Shown: positions 26,936 to 37,345, counted from the stretch's first letter. The stretch: DNA of 64,000 nt from Sporomusaceae bacterium FL31 (GCA_003990955.1 BIFV01000011.1:55606-119605); one strand, 5' to 3'. Made by a program: numbers and translations. The notes: generated from the sequence alone by a model not told the origin.

Positions 26936-29900
26936 TTATTTTACAAGGATTCTCAGCATTTTATAAACAACTTCCAGTAAATTATTTTCCGATAATTTAT
27001 TTAGCCGAAGCTTGATAATTTCAGGTGGTCCAGGGATCATGGTAATATTACTGCCAAATTGATTTTTCAGTTCTAGAATTCCATTGATGTTAACATTAGG
27101 CTGATCGCCAAATACAATTTCTATGCCACGCAATTGTTGGATAACCGACCGAATGCCTAAATTACGGGCAAGATTTTTAATGCGGGCAACAGTCAGCAAG
27201 CTTAAAACCGGTTTTGGCGGATCACCAAAACGGTCAATCAGTTCATCTAATAGCTGACTGACATGTTCTTCATTGCGGATAGCGGCAATCCGTTGATATA
27301 TTTCAATCTTATGCATGGCATCACCAATATAGTCGCCACTCAGATAGGCTTCCACATTAAATTCTAAAATTGGCTCAACCGGGAGTTCAACATGTTTGCC
27401 TGTACGCAGTTCCTGAACAGCTTCCTCTAATAAACGACAGTACATTTCAAAACCGACACTGGCAATATGGCCATGCTGCTGGGCTCCCAGCAAATTGCCT
27501 GCACCCCGGATTTCTAGATCGCGCATGGCAATTTTAAAACCGGCACCCAGTTCAGCAAATTCCTTAATAGCCTGCAGACGCTTCTCAGCCACTTCAGTCA
27601 GAACTTTATCGGCACGATAAGTAAAATAGGCAAACGCCATGCGATGCGAACGCCCTACCCGCCCGCGCATCTGATAAAGCTGCGACAAGCCAAAACGGTC
27701 AGCATCATAAATAATAATGGTATTGGCATTCGAAACATCCAGGCCGTTCTCAATGATGCTGGTACATACCAATACATCGTCATGACCTTCATAGAAATCC
27801 AGCATGACTTGCTCCAGCAGTTCTTCCGGCATCTGCCCATGAGCACTTTTTATTTTAGCATCTGGCAGCATTTCCGCCAGCTGGCGCTGCACCTTATCAA
27901 TGGTTTCGACACGGTTATAGACAAAATAAACCTGTCCGCCCCGTTTTAATTCACGCTTAATGGCATCACGAATGATTTGTTCATTATATTCCACCACATA
28001 GGTTTGCACTGGAAACCGATCTTCGGGCGGCGTTTCAATAATGCTCATATCACGGGCATTGACCAGCGACATATGTAAGGTACGCGGAATAGGTGTAGCG
28101 CTTAAAGTAAGCACATCGATATTGCTCCGCCATTTTTTCAATTTTTCTTTTTGAGCCACCCCAAAACGCTGCTCTTCATCCACAATCAGCAGTCCTAAAT
28201 CTTTAAATACGACATCGGAATTGAGAATTCGGTGGGTACCGATCAAAACGTCCACTTGACCGCTGGTCACTTTTGCAATAGTAGCTTTTTGTTCTTTTGC
28301 ACTGCGAAAACGGCTGACCACATCAACAACTGGGCCAAAACCGGCAAAGCGGCTCATAAAGGTTTGAAAATGCTGCTGGGCCAAAACCGTAGTCGGTACC
28401 AGAACGGCTACTTGCTTACCGCTCATTACCGCCTTAAAGGCAGCCCGAATTGCCACTTCGGTTTTACCAAAACCAACATCACCGCATAACAGCCGATCCA
28501 TTGGACGCGGTTTCTCCATGTCTGCTTTAATTTCAGCAATGGCTGCCAGCTGATCGGGCGTTTCCTCAAACGAGAAAGCATCCTCAAATTCTTTTTGCCA
28601 GGGTGTATCCGGATCAAAAGCATACCCGGTGCCAATCTGACGTTCAGCATACAACGCCAGTAGCTCCTTAGCCATATCTGCGACAGCTGCTTTCGCCTTG
28701 CTCTTGGCTTTAAGCCACTCGGTTCCCCCCATTTTGTGCAGCCGCGGTGCTTCACCCTCTGAACCGATATACTTTTGCAGTAAATGCACTTGATCGGTCG
28801 GAACATACAGCTTATCTTCACCAGCGTAACGGATGTGTAAGTAATCCTTATGCACACCAGCCACGCTGAGTGTTTCCACACCCACATATTTACCAATACC
28901 ATGATTGACATGGACGACATAATCGCCCAGATTGATATCACGGAAATAGGTAATTTGCTGACCTTTAGCCGCACGCGGCCGCGGCCGTTTTTTCTGACGG
29001 CCGAAAATATCCTTTTCCGTAATAATCGCCAGACGTGCCTGCGGCAGCTCAAAGCCGCCCGCCAAACTGCCGATCGTAACCAGAACAGTGCCGGCAACCA
29101 GCGTATTGACCGTTTCGGCATAAATGGCTGTTATGCCCTGTTCGGTCAGGTTTTGCTGCACCGAGACAGCTTTATCCTGATTGGACAAAAAGAGTACCGG
29201 ATAAAAGCCGCGTTCCAGCAGGCTGCTGATTTCCCCCACCACCAAATCCATTTGACGATGAAAAGGCGCAATTCCCTTTGCCGTAACACTAATAATATCA
29301 CTTGGCTCAGTATAGGGTATTTTCTGCAGCATTAATGACAAGTAAATAATATTGTGATGCTTTGCAGCAGTTGTAATATCTGCCCAAGTAAAGGAACGTT
29401 TTTTAAGGTCAGGATTCTCTTTAACCAGCTTGCCCATTTGTTCTCTGATCCGAGTGGGTTCGTCAAAAATGACAGTAGCCTGATCAGCTAAATAGGACAA
29501 AAATACAGCCGGCTTACCACTGTGTTCAGGCTCTGTCAGCGGTAATATATCGGCCTGGGCAACATTATGCTGAGAGCGCTGCGTTGCCGTATCAAATTCC
29601 CGCAACGAATCAACTTCATCACCAAAGAATTCTAGTCGCAGCGGAGCAGTCCGGTTAACCGGAAAAACATCGACAATACCACCTCTGGCACTAAACTGGC
29701 CTATACTGTCAACCTGATCCACCCGTTCATAGCCAAAGCGCACTAAGTTTTCCAAGACTTGATCTCGCGTCGTTTCAAGTCCGACCGCTACATTCAAGCG
29801 ATTGTTTTCAAACTCTTGCCGTGACAAACCTTTTTGGATAGCAGCTTCGGCTGTAGCCAGGACAATAATTTTTTCCTTGCGAACCATTCGCCCCAGTACA

Positions 29901-30214
29901 TCCATCCTGCGGGCTGCCAATTCAACACTCTTCGCCGCAGCCGAAAATGTGACAATATCCAGTGCAGGTAAGTCTACTACCATAACGTCCGGCAACAGTG
30001 TGCTTAAATCAGTCCGTAAGAGTTCCAGCCCATCATTACTGCCCGTAATGATGACTGTAGACCGCGGGTTTTTATCATAAGCTGCGGCAATAATTGCACT
30101 TTTTTGTGATCCCGTCAAACCGTAAACCACATTTTGCTGCGCTTGGGCATGAAAACTGTTTAATGCCTTAACCAAAGCAGCATCGGTTGCCATCGCCTCG
30201 AAAAGTTTGTTCAT
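26936..30214 (-). CDS. mfd: Transcription-repair coupling factor Mfd (1092 aa)
   Basis: Full length. UvrB-like N-terminal module, RNA polymerase interaction domain ([15 protein letters not shown], near 490), then a RecG-like translocase with Walker [10 protein letters not shown], box [16 protein letters not shown] and the QMRGRVGRS motif VI, and the C-terminal TRCF domain. Removes RNA polymerase stalled at lesions and recruits UvrA. The start is ATG 30214 with GAGG 6 nt upstream. Confidence 0.98.
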   Translation of the reverse strand: MNKLFEAMATDAALVKALNSFHAQAQQNVVYGLTGSQKSAIIAAAYDKNPRSTVIITGSNDGLELLRTDLSTLLPDVMVVDLPALDIVTFSAAAKSVELAARRMDVLGRMVRKEKIIVLATAEAAIQKGLSRQEFENNRLNVAVGLETTRDQVLENLVRFGYERVDQVDSIGQFSARGGIVDVFPVNRTAPLRLEFFGDEVDSLREFDTATQRSQHNVAQADILPLTEPEHSGKPAVFLSYLADQATVIFDEPTRIREQMGKLVKENPDLKKRSFTWADITTAAKHHNIIYLSLMLQKIPYTEPSDIISVTAKGIAPFHRQMDLVVGEISSLLERGFYPVLFLSNQDKAVSVQQNLTEQGITAIYAETVNTLVAGTVLVTIGSLAGGFELPQARLAIITEKDIFGRQKKRPRPRAAKGQQITYFRDINLGDYVVHVNHGIGKYVGVETLSVAGVHKDYLHIRYAGEDKLYVPTDQVHLLQKYIGSEGEAPRLHKMGGTEWLKAKSKAKAAVADMAKELLALYAERQIGTGYAFDPDTPWQKEFEDAFSFEETPDQLAAIAEIKADMEKPRPMDRLLCGDVGFGKTEVAIRAAFKAVMSGKQVAVLVPTTVLAQQHFQTFMSRFAGFGPVVDVVSRFRSAKEQKATIAKVTSGQVDVLIGTHRILNSDVVFKDLGLLIVDEEQRFGVAQKEKLKKWRSNIDVLTLSATPIPRTLHMSLVNARDMSIIETPPEDRFPVQTYVVEYNEQIIRDAIKRELKRGGQVYFVYNRVETIDKVQRQLAEMLPDAKIKSAHGQMPEELLEQVMLDFYEGHDDVLVCTSIIENGLDVSNANTIIIYDADRFGLSQLYQMRGRVGRSHRMAFAYFTYRADKVLTEVAEKRLQAIKEFAELGAGFKIAMRDLEIRGAGNLLGAQQHGHIASVGFEMYCRLLEEAVQELRTGKHVELPVEPILEFNVEAYLSGDYIGDAMHKIEIYQRIAAIRNEEHVSQLLDELIDRFGDPPKPVLSLLTVARIKNLARNLGIRSVIQQLRGIEIVFGDQPNVNINGILELKNQFGSNITMIPGPPEIIKLRLNKLSENNLLEVVYKMLRILVK

Positions 30215-30233
30215 ACTCCACCTCACCCATGCA

Positions 30234-30262
30234 AAAAGGGGCTTTAGCTATCGCTAAAGCCC
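30234..30262 (-). terminator. Terminator of fin
   Basis: Minus strand GGGCTTTAGC-GATA-GCTAAAGCCC followed by CTTTTTG. Confidence 0.85.
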
Positions 30263-30303
30263 TATATATGCTTAAACTTCACCGTACATACCACTTAATT
30301 TGC

Positions 30304-30546
30304 TTAATGCAAATAATTTGTTTTTGGGGTCCATAACTGTTGTTCATCCGCTAATCCTAGTACCTCAATACAGCTGTCACACAGCGATTTTACATACATT
30401 GTATCTGTCACAGGATCAGCTTTTATTATATCCTGACGTTCATCGCCAGTCAAGCAATCAAACCCCAGCTTGACTTCGTCCACCTGATCTACTTTTATCT
30501 CGGCGATTGATTCACCGCAGCAGCCGCAATGATAAGAAATTTTCAT
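30304..30546 (-). CDS. fin: Anti-sigma-F factor Fin homologue (80 aa)
   Basis: Small zinc-finger-like protein: YHCGCCGESIAEI near the start, LTGDERQDII in the middle and KSLCDSCIEVLG at the end, the two CxxC pairs and spacing of Bacillus Fin. Fin blocks sigma F when the forespore switches to sigma G. The start is ATG 30546 with AGGAGG 7 nt upstream. It lies just before mfd, as in Bacillus. Confidence 0.85.
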   Translation of the reverse strand: MKISYHCGCCGESIAEIKVDQVDEVKLGFDCLTGDERQDIIKADPVTDTMYVKSLCDSCIEVLGLADEQQLWTPKTNYLH

Positions 30547-30566
30547 TTTTTTGCCTCCTGTTCGCG

Positions 30567-30947
30567 CTACGCATAAATGCGAATAACAGTAACATTCCAA
30601 ATAATATGAGCCATAATGCCGGCAGCTAATGCCAGCCATATGCTGCCGCTTATCGACAGCAGCAAAATAGTGACAGCGCCAAATAAGCTGTGTCCGCCTA
30701 TGCTAAACAGTGCCGCCTTCATTCCAGTTCGGCCATTTTTGTACCAGTCATAGCAAGCCTCGACCACTCCGAAAGTAACATGAGCTGCCAAAATATCAGC
30801 TCCCAGAAAAAAGGCAAGCAGAGTTTTGGTTCCTTCCTCAATGACCGGACCAGTAGTAATCACTGTTTTGAGCCCGATCTGCTTGATCAGCATACGATTC
30901 AGCAAAAAACTAAGTGCTGCCACCAGACAGCCAATTACATATCCCAT
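30567..30947 (-). CDS. PrsW-like small membrane protein (126 aa)
   Basis: Four to five hydrophobic segments with PVIEEGTKTLLAFF, THVTFGVVEACYDW-type and HIIWN motifs placed as in PrsW-family glutamate intramembrane proteases (EExxK, FxxxE, HxxxN). Shorter than PrsW (about 200 aa). It lies upstream of fin by 20 bp, in one likely operon. A membrane scaffold without protease activity is possible. Confidence 0.6.
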   Translation of the reverse strand: MGYVIGCLVAALSFLLNRMLIKQIGLKTVITTGPVIEEGTKTLLAFFLGADILAAHVTFGVVEACYDWYKNGRTGMKAALFSIGGHSLFGAVTILLLSISGSIWLALAAGIMAHIIWNVTVIRIYA

Positions 30948-31016
30948 AGTTACCTCTAAGTTGAATCTTAGTAACTATTATCACCGCAGTTTTCTCGGCT
31001 TATACTTGAACAGCAA

Positions 31017-31060
31017 AAAACCGCAATAGTCAGCAGGTTAGCCTGCTGACTATTGCGGTT
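31017..31060 (-). terminator. Terminator of the M23 peptidase gene
   Basis: 19-bp perfect arms (AACCGCAATAGTCAGCAGG and complement) around a 4-nt loop, then TTTTTTGC on the minus strand. Confidence 0.9.
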
Positions 31061-31078
31061 ATAGATTTAATTTTTATT

Positions 31079-31963
31079 CTATGGCAAGAAATTAATCGGA
31101 TTAACTGGCTCACCATCTTTATGGACTTCAAAATGCAAATGCGGACCGGTTGAGTAGCCGGTATTCCCCATAGAAGCAATTTTTTGGCCTGCCCGAACAT
31201 ATTGACCCGTACTGACTGAAAAACTGGACAAGTGTCCATATAAGGTTGAATAACCATTATTATGCTCAATCATCAGGGTATAGCCATAACCGGCATACCA
31301 GCCCGCATAAGTAACCCGGCCAGCCAAAGCCGCTGTAACGGGAGTTCCTACATCATTGGCAATATCAATTCCCGAGTGCATCCGGCCCCACCGTGTGCCA
31401 AATGGAGAAGTAATGTCACCATCGGTCGGCCAGCTAAAACGGCTGACTGACGAACGAGATACCGGAGCCGATGGCAGTTCACTAAGATCGACTGGCTTTG
31501 CACCAGGAATGAATAATTTTTCACCAAGAGCCAGGCCTTCGCTCTTCTTGTCATTGGCGGTCAAAATCGCTGCGATTTCAACACCATAAACATTTGCAAT
31601 TCGCCATAAGGTATCGCCATCATTTACAGCATGCAGAACACCTTTTTGCGGCAAAATGACCAACTGATCACCCGGATGAAGGGTTTCACTGGCATCAGGA
31701 TTGGCTCCCAATAAAGTGTCAACATCAATATGATAATTCTCGGCAATGCCGCCAAGTGTCTCACCCTCAAGAACAGTGTGACTCTTGATTGCTGCAAGGC
31801 CAACCGGCTGTGCAGGCTGCTCAACGGCAGCAGCTTCAGGATTAGGCTGCTTGGGAATTGCATTGTCTTTCCGAGATAATCCGGCTCCAAACATCACAAT
31901 CAGCACAAATCCAACAACCAGAGCCACAACCACAGGTTGCTTTTTTAGCTTAGTCAAATCCAT
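31079..31963 (-). CDS. LysM-LysM-M23 peptidoglycan endopeptidase (294 aa)
   Basis: One N-terminal membrane anchor (about 9-27), two LysM repeats (about 61-105 and 112-153), and an M23/LytM domain with zinc ligands in RMHSGIDI and GPHLHFEV. Cuts peptidoglycan cross-links outside the inner membrane, or acts as an amidase activator. Spore-related SpoIIQ-like and division-related roles are both possible. Confidence 0.92.
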   Translation of the reverse strand: MDLTKLKKQPVVVALVVGFVLIVMFGAGLSRKDNAIPKQPNPEAAAVEQPAQPVGLAAIKSHTVLEGETLGGIAENYHIDVDTLLGANPDASETLHPGDQLVILPQKGVLHAVNDGDTLWRIANVYGVEIAAILTANDKKSEGLALGEKLFIPGAKPVDLSELPSAPVSRSSVSRFSWPTDGDITSPFGTRWGRMHSGIDIANDVGTPVTAALAGRVTYAGWYAGYGYTLMIEHNNGYSTLYGHLSSFSVSTGQYVRAGQKIASMGNTGYSTGPHLHFEVHKDGEPVNPINFLP

Positions 31964-32094
31964 CCCATCACCTCGGTGTAGAAATAATTGGGCGACAATA
32001 TTAGCATAAACTGTAGAAAAAATATTATGCGCAAAAATTTACAAATTTTTCAGCGTTTGGTTACAAATTACAATACTGTCACGAGAAATAAATA

Positions 32095-32255
32095 AAGCAG
32101 GTCCATGACCTGCTCAAACTGTGTTTATTAGCAAAAAACGAGTCTAGCTTCTGATGGTTCTTTTTAAGCGTTGAGTCTGTCGTTATAAACGTTTCTATTC
32201 TGTCATGCTTGTCCTGGTACTTATTGCCATGATGAATCAACAAGGCACTAGCCCA
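32095..32255 (-). ncRNA. Candidate small RNA with promoter and terminator
   Basis: Minus strand: TTGGCG, 18-nt spacer, TATAAT (-10 at about 32262-32267), then about 160 nt with no coding frame with a ribosome site, ending in AGCAGGTC-ATG-GACCTGCT followed by TTTATTT. A 5' hairpin TGCC/GGCA with inner TGAT/ATCA is visible. No known RNA family recognised. Confidence 0.4.
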
Positions 32256-32334
32256 AGGATTATTATACCATATGTGATCAGCAATCGCCAACCCAATCAG
32301 CTGATTTTAATGAATCTTTTAACATAAGATTATT

Positions 32335-32541
32335 TTACTTACGCATCATCCGCCTGATCACATAGAGTATCATATAGCCAACGATCGAACCGCCGGCAAT
32401 CCAGTTTAAGGTTGTCATATGTTTAAAATCAATGGTAGCCAGCCACAGCAGTGACATACATACCATACACCAATCAACGAACTTAATTTTTGTTTTCATA
32501 ATGGCTAGCTGTGATGAAGCCGCGCTCTGCAACTCAATCAC
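32335..32541 (-). CDS. Small two-helix membrane protein (68 aa)
   Basis: GTG 32541 follows AAGGAGG at 10 nt; the overlapping ATG is in another frame that stops at once. Two hydrophobic segments (about 20-36 and 46-60) and a basic end (RRMMRK). Unknown family. Confidence 0.55.
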   Translation of the reverse strand: MIELQSAASSQLAIMKTKIKFVDWCMVCMSLLWLATIDFKHMTTLNWIAGGSIVGYMILYVIRRMMRK

Positions 32542-32666
32542 ATTCTGTTCACCTCCTTCACTATGTAAGCATACCATAATCACAGCACATCGTTAATGCT
32601 TATTTACAATAAGTCAACTTCAGCCTATTTTAAGTATATATTACGCTCATGATTTAGAAAACTAAA

Positions 32667-32704
32667 GAAACCTGCCAGTCGTTCGCAACGCAGGTTTTCT
32701 TCAC
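32667..32704 (-). terminator. Terminator of the DUF6141-like gene
   Basis: Minus strand AACCTGC-N14-GCAGGTT followed by TCTTTAG. Confidence 0.6.
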
Positions 32705-32723
32705 CGTGCTCTTTACTGCAAAT

Positions 32724-33218
32724 TCAAGGCATCATCGCGGTAGAAATGCTTTGTGCCAGTTCCTTTGAACGCTGCGATCCAATCAACAATTTTTCTCCAT
32801 TCTTAAATACCAGCTCAACGCCAACATTGCCGCTGACATTTAAGGCTCCATTTCTAATTCCGTAGCCGCCATAATCCAGAAACTCATATTTTTTGACACG
32901 CAGCTCCGCGATCTCCTGTAAAATAATCCTGGTCTTATGAAGCGGGGCGAAATGTATCGTAATACTCTCACCATCGACAATGGTTACCATTTTTAGCACA
33001 TAGAAAAACACCGGCAGTGCCACTCCGCCTACCAGCCAAAGTAAGATAACCATATAATCGGCTGCTGGTCGATTCCCGACAGGAACACCCAAAATAATCT
33101 GCCAATAGAAAATCAATCCGAAAAGCATACTGACAGAAATAAGGATTAACCAAATAGAAAGCTGCCTAAATCGCTGAACCTCATAAAATAGGATTGAACT
33201 ATGGCTCTCCTGATGCAT
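32724..33218 (-). CDS. DUF6141-like membrane protein (164 aa)
   Basis: Two membrane helices (about 20-42 and 55-78) followed by a PH-like beta domain (TIVDGESITIHFAP, ELRVKKYEFLDYGGYGIRNG, VELVFKNGEKLLIGSQR). The pattern matches the DUF6141 family as remembered. The start is ATG 33218 with GGGGGA 7 nt upstream. Function unknown. Confidence 0.7.
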   Translation of the reverse strand: MHQESHSSILFYEVQRFRQLSIWLILISVSMLFGLIFYWQIILGVPVGNRPAADYMVILLWLVGGVALPVFFYVLKMVTIVDGESITIHFAPLHKTRIILQEIAELRVKKYEFLDYGGYGIRNGALNVSGNVGVELVFKNGEKLLIGSQRSKELAQSISTAMMP

Positions 33219-33361
33219 GTACCTGTCCCCCAATCCAATTATATTGCTAAACAGCACTTTATAAATATTAATTTCAATATTTTGAAATATTTTCCTGTTT
33301 TTGAAACGTATTTTCTCAGCTAATTTCATTTTCCGCTTCGTAAAGCTTTATCACAATCATC

Positions 33362-33401
33362 GGCAAAGAGGATAATCAGTGGTCAGCTGACTATCCTCTT
33401 T
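33362..33401 (-). terminator. Terminator of yibE/F gene; repeated hairpin
   Basis: AAAGAGGATA/TATCCTCTTT arms with inner TCAG/CTGA. A near copy stands at 36485-36521. Confidence 0.75.
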
Positions 33402-33478
33402 ATATTTATTGATCTGAAATTATCAGTTCTTCAAAGTACTCCTGCCATTTGTTTCTGGGTAGTGAGACACAGGAATGA

Positions 33479-34627
33479 CTAAGTATTGCGGCACAGCGAA
33501 TTCGAGGAGTCGGACTGGCGCACCAGTAACCATCCAGCTAATATTGCGGTAAGTGGGGCTACCAGTACAACGCCTAAGCTGCCGACCAATGTATGAAGAA
33601 TTTCTGCTGCTACATAGGTTAGATTTAAAATATTAACAACTGGTGTTCCTTGCGCCATGAAAACCATCATTAATGCTGTAAATGAGCCGGAATAAGCCAA
33701 CAGTAATGTCGTAGTCATGGTTCCAACCACAGCCCTCCCTACCTTCATTCCGGATGCAATAGCTTCCTGGCGGGTAATGTCTGGTTTCTTAACAATCAGT
33801 TCGGCAACTGAAACTGCGATATCCATAGCCACATCCATCATTGCGCCCGATGAGGCAAGAAAAATTCCAGCTAGAAAAATTTTCGTCAGATCAAGATTAC
33901 TGAATCCCACGTGAAGCAGCGTTTCCGCATAAGGAATAACAGCACCATGAACTTTAAACATTTTTCCAAATATCAATGCTAACATACAAGCCACCACCGC
34001 ACTGGCCATAGTTCCCAAAAAGGCAACCAGCGCAAGCCTGCTTATTCCCGCAATCAGAAAGGTTACACAAGCCACAATTGCACATACGACCAGCAAAGAA
34101 ATAATAATCGGATCCCAGCCTTTGAGAAATAACGGCCAAAGAACTTTCCAAAATACCAGAATAGTAAAAACGAAGGAAAGTACGGCCTTAACCCCAGTCC
34201 AGCCCGCATACCAGAATAGCAAAATGGCAAACAAGCCAAACAGCATGGCCTCAACATCAAGCCGATAATGATCAATTAAGTTCGCCACTAAGATACTGCC
34301 ATTTTCTACTTTTACTACAACTAGCGCATGGTCACCTGTTTGAAAGATTTTATCCAATTCCAATTTGCCCATGAGTGTGTTTGTAGTCTCAATTTGCTGC
34401 CCTTTGAGCGGCCCATCCATCACTTCCAGCATAACACTCTGCACCCCAGTTTTAACCACTCCGCGCTGGTAAACATAAGTATCATCCACATTCACTACCA
34501 ATGCCTTGCTCCGAATATAGCCATCCTCTTGGTCGGGAAAACCAGTAGGCAGGGCATATAATAGGCCACAAACCAGAGCGATCACAATCACAAAAATCTG
34601 ATTACGGTTGAGTTTAAACAAATTCAT
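33479..34627 (-). CDS. YibE/F family membrane protein (382 aa)
   Basis: An N-terminal membrane segment, a soluble beta domain (about 35-115) and seven to eight helices, with LASSGAMMDVAMDIAVSVAE as the family signature. Transport function is suspected but unproven. It lies downstream of phoA, but a terminator separates them. Confidence 0.82.
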   Translation of the reverse strand: MNLFKLNRNQIFVIVIALVCGLLYALPTGFPDQEDGYIRSKALVVNVDDTYVYQRGVVKTGVQSVMLEVMDGPLKGQQIETTNTLMGKLELDKIFQTGDHALVVVKVENGSILVANLIDHYRLDVEAMLFGLFAILLFWYAGWTGVKAVLSFVFTILVFWKVLWPLFLKGWDPIIISLLVVCAIVACVTFLIAGISRLALVAFLGTMASAVVACMLALIFGKMFKVHGAVIPYAETLLHVGFSNLDLTKIFLAGIFLASSGAMMDVAMDIAVSVAELIVKKPDITRQEAIASGMKVGRAVVGTMTTTLLLAYSGSFTALMMVFMAQGTPVVNILNLTYVAAEILHTLVGSLGVVLVAPLTAILAGWLLVRQSDSSNSLCRNT

Positions 34628-34649
34628 GACATCCTTTCGCTGAACGCTT

Positions 34650-34678
34650 TAAAAGCCTGGCATATGCCAGGCTTTTAA
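34650..34678 (-). terminator. Terminator of phoA
   Basis: AAAAGCCTGGCATATGCCAGGCTTTT, a perfect short hairpin 57 bp after the phoA stop. Confidence 0.85.
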
Positions 34679-34734
34679 CAATACGAATACAGTGCCTCGT
34701 CAAAAATTCTAATATAGTTTTATAACACGCTTTA

Positions 34735-36207
34735 TTACTTAACACCCAATATACTCATGATCTTCTTGGCAACATCAGTATTATCATAATAGCCTTGGAA
34801 AAGTTCGCCGCCAACCCCTTGTGCATAGACTGGCACAGCTACACCACTATGGGCATAGGTCGTCCAGCCAATCCCGGCCTTTTGATTAAGAATATGAGTA
34901 ATGGTGACCGAAAATGGTTCATAGGTACCATAAAGCAGATAACTATGCTCATCTTTTGATCGTTGCTTAAGTTCGATCATACTGGCAGCAAGTGCCGCAT
35001 TCAAACGTGATCGATCATATTCAGTCAAATCCGTTAGTCCGTAATTCTCAGCCAATACAGGCAGCCAATCATTCAAATTAGCACCTTGTGTTCCAACTAA
35101 ATTGCGGTAGGCTTTAATCTTTTTATCAAACTCTTCAAAGGAAATATTTTGCTTACTCATTTTGCTGAAAGCTGTTGAGTATTCAGTTCCGGCAAACCCA
35201 ATGGTCATGCCGCCAGTCTCATGGTCACCAGTTACAACAATTAAGGTCTCATTTGGATGCTTTGCATAAAAGTTTAATGCTTCATTTACAGCACTTTCGA
35301 GAGACAGTACATCCCGCATAGAGGTAACCGCATCATTGGCATGACAAGCCCAGTCAATCTTACCACCTTCAACCATCATGAAAAAGCCATTTGGATTATC
35401 CAGCATTTCAATGCCCTTACGAGTAAAATCGGCTAACGAAAGCTGGCTTGTCCGATCAATATCATACTGCATGGCTTGCTCGGCTGCCAAATCAGGCTGA
35501 ATAGCAATAATTTTTCCTGACTGGGGAGTAATGTTCATAAAGTCAGCCTGGTTGTTAATAATCTTATAACCTTGCTGCTTGGCAATTTCTAATACGCTAA
35601 TCTTATCCTTATTGGGACCTGTTGGAGCCAAAAATCCGCCGCCCGCAAAGTAATCAAAACCACTATTCGCTAGTTCAACGCCAATCTCATAATAGTTTTT
35701 CCGGGTTGGCTGATGGGCGTAAAAAGCGGCTGGTGTGGCATGATCAATTGAAACACTGGAGACAATGCCGACTTTCATGCCCTTTTCCTTAGCCATTTCG
35801 GCCATAGATTTGAACTTAATGGTTTTAGTTGGATCAACACCTAAAACATCATTATTCGTTTTATTCCCAGTAGCTAGCGCCGTTCCGGCAGCAGCAGACT
35901 CAGTAATAAACGTATTGGCAGAATGAGTTGCCTGCATACCAAGATAAGGGAATGCAGCAAAGTTGATCTTTTCTTTGTACATTGGATCACGATTGGCCAA
36001 CGTACCCTTGTAGATTTCAGTCGCATTCACTTGTGGCATCGCCATGCCATCACCGATAAAATAGAATACATACTTGGCTTTTTTACCATAGTGGGCATTG
36101 TCCACCCCTGCAGTAGCCAATTGCTGAGCTGGTAAAGCCGCTGTCAACATTACTAGAATCAATGCCGACACGCCACACATCCAGAACCACTTAGCATTTC
36201 GTCTCAA
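34735..36207 (-). CDS. phoA: Alkaline phosphatase PhoA (490 aa)
   Basis: Signal peptide (about 1-30), then IGDGMAMPQ (metal site), the nucleophile Ser in ITESAAAGTALATGNKT, VEGGKIDWACHAND, GDHETGG and YAHSGVAVPVYAQG, all family metal-site motifs. Releases phosphate from organic esters outside the inner membrane. The start is TTG 36207 with GAGGAGG 9 nt upstream. A Pho box lies upstream and a terminator follows, so it is a single-gene unit of the Pho regulon. Confidence 0.96.
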   Translation of the reverse strand: MRRNAKWFWMCGVSALILVMLTAALPAQQLATAGVDNAHYGKKAKYVFYFIGDGMAMPQVNATEIYKGTLANRDPMYKEKINFAAFPYLGMQATHSANTFITESAAAGTALATGNKTNNDVLGVDPTKTIKFKSMAEMAKEKGMKVGIVSSVSIDHATPAAFYAHQPTRKNYYEIGVELANSGFDYFAGGGFLAPTGPNKDKISVLEIAKQQGYKIINNQADFMNITPQSGKIIAIQPDLAAEQAMQYDIDRTSQLSLADFTRKGIEMLDNPNGFFMMVEGGKIDWACHANDAVTSMRDVLSLESAVNEALNFYAKHPNETLIVVTGDHETGGMTIGFAGTEYSTAFSKMSKQNISFEEFDKKIKAYRNLVGTQGANLNDWLPVLAENYGLTDLTEYDRSRLNAALAASMIELKQRSKDEHSYLLYGTYEPFSVTITHILNQKAGIGWTTYAHSGVAVPVYAQGVGGELFQGYYDNTDVAKKIMSILGVK

Positions 36208-36246
36208 ATCTATAGCGCCTCCTCAAAGAAAGTATGAACTACTTCC

Positions 36247-36300
36247 ATTATAAGTAAGAATTAGCACCCAAATGTTTCCATGTTGTTAAATTATTGTTAA
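36247..36300 (-). promoter_or_regulatory. Pho box and -10 of phoA
   Basis: Minus strand TTAACA-N5-TTAACA-N5-GAAACA (plus GTTAA at 36285 and 36296), then TATAAT at 36247-36252. Confidence 0.7.
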
Positions 36301-36484
36301 CGTATAAAAACAGCTCCTGGTCAATTGTATTTTATATTCTCCTACCTGCCCCTAATCCGGTTTCATTTACCATACAGCATTTTTCAGATGTTTACTTTCG
36401 CACTTCGAAATATTACATATATCATTAAGCTTATCTGAAAACCTTAGCTAGCAAAGCAGACATCATTTAACGGATATCACCAAC

Positions 36485-36521
36485 AAAGAGGATAATCAGT
36501 AACCAACTGACTATCCTCTTA
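36485..36521 (-). terminator. Terminator of the ABC permease gene; repeated hairpin
   Basis: AAGAGGATA/TATCCTCTT arms with inner TCAGT/ACTGA, nearly the same as at 33362-33401. Confidence 0.75.
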
Positions 36522-36550
36522 TCATTTATTTAAAATATTTAGTTATTCAA

Positions 36551-37345
36551 CTAGCCATTAATTGAAGATTCCTCTTTCCAGTTCGTTAGTACTTTTTCAA
36601 TATAGGTCAGAACGTAATTTAAACCAAGACCGACTAAGGCTAGACCAACAATAGCCGCATACATGTCAGAAATTTTGAAAGTCTCCTGCGAGTAAAGCAC
36701 CAGATAGCCTAATCCTGAATGAGCCCCGATCATTTCTGCAGCTACCAGTGACATGACACAATAGGAACCTCCTAAACGAATGCCAGTAAAGATGCCTGGA
36801 GCTGCTGCCGGCAAAATGACTTTAGTAAAAATAAAACTTTGTGAAGCCCCCATCGATTTAGCCGAATCAATTAAGAGCTTATCAACGTTTTTTACACCAT
36901 TAATGGTATTCAGCAATACCGGCCATAATGATGCCCAAAAGATAATAATGGTTTTAGAGACCTCACCAATACCAAAGAATAAAATAAAAACAGGAAATAA
37001 GGCAAACGCCGACATTTGGCGAAAGGTTTGGAATACCGAATCTAGCATCCGTTCAATACGCTTAATTGAGCCGATAAACAATCCAAAGCCCGTACCAACT
37101 ACCACCGCCAGCAACAACCCCGCCAGAGCTCGCTTTAAGCTGCTTAGTATATGAATTCCTAACTCACCAGAATTCAACAGACCAATCATGGCACTAAAAA
37201 CAAGCGAAGGAGGACTCAAATACGTATCATCAACCAATCCAACTCGGGGGACTATTTCCCATAGCGCCAGGAGCAGCAGGATTCCCAAGCTTTTTTCTAT
37301 TGAATGATTAAGACCGCTAGCTAACCTTCTCATGTTGCTGTTCAT
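36551..37345 (-). CDS. SsuC/TauC-type ABC permease (264 aa)
   Basis: Six membrane helices and the EAA-type cytoplasmic loop SAKSMGASQSFIFTKVILPAAAPGIFTG. Family members import sulfonates, nitrate, taurine or pyrimidine precursors. The start is given as ATG 37345 (ATG 37333 is the alternative); either overlaps the ATPase gene, showing coupled translation. Last gene of the operon QueG-like, binding protein, ATPase, permease. Confidence 0.88.
   Translation of the reverse strand: MNSNMRRLASGLNHSIEKSLGILLLLALWEIVPRVGLVDDTYLSPPSLVFSAMIGLLNSGELGIHILSSLKRALAGLLLAVVVGTGFGLFIGSIKRIERMLDSVFQTFRQMSAFALFPVFILFFGIGEVSKTIIIFWASLWPVLLNTINGVKNVDKLLIDSAKSMGASQSFIFTKVILPAAAPGIFTGIRLGGSYCVMSLVAAEMIGAHSGLGYLVLYSQETFKISDMYAAIVGLALVGLGLNYVLTYIEKVLTNWKEESSING

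Noticed and set aside
28426..29121. 231-codon minus-strand frame inside mfd
   Set aside because: Shadow of mfd in another frame. Its Trp- and Arg-rich text has no domain, and mfd motifs are intact across the region.
32079..32291. 70-codon minus-strand frame
   Set aside because: TTG start without a ribosome site, and the frame crosses a promoter and a terminator. The small-RNA reading fits better.
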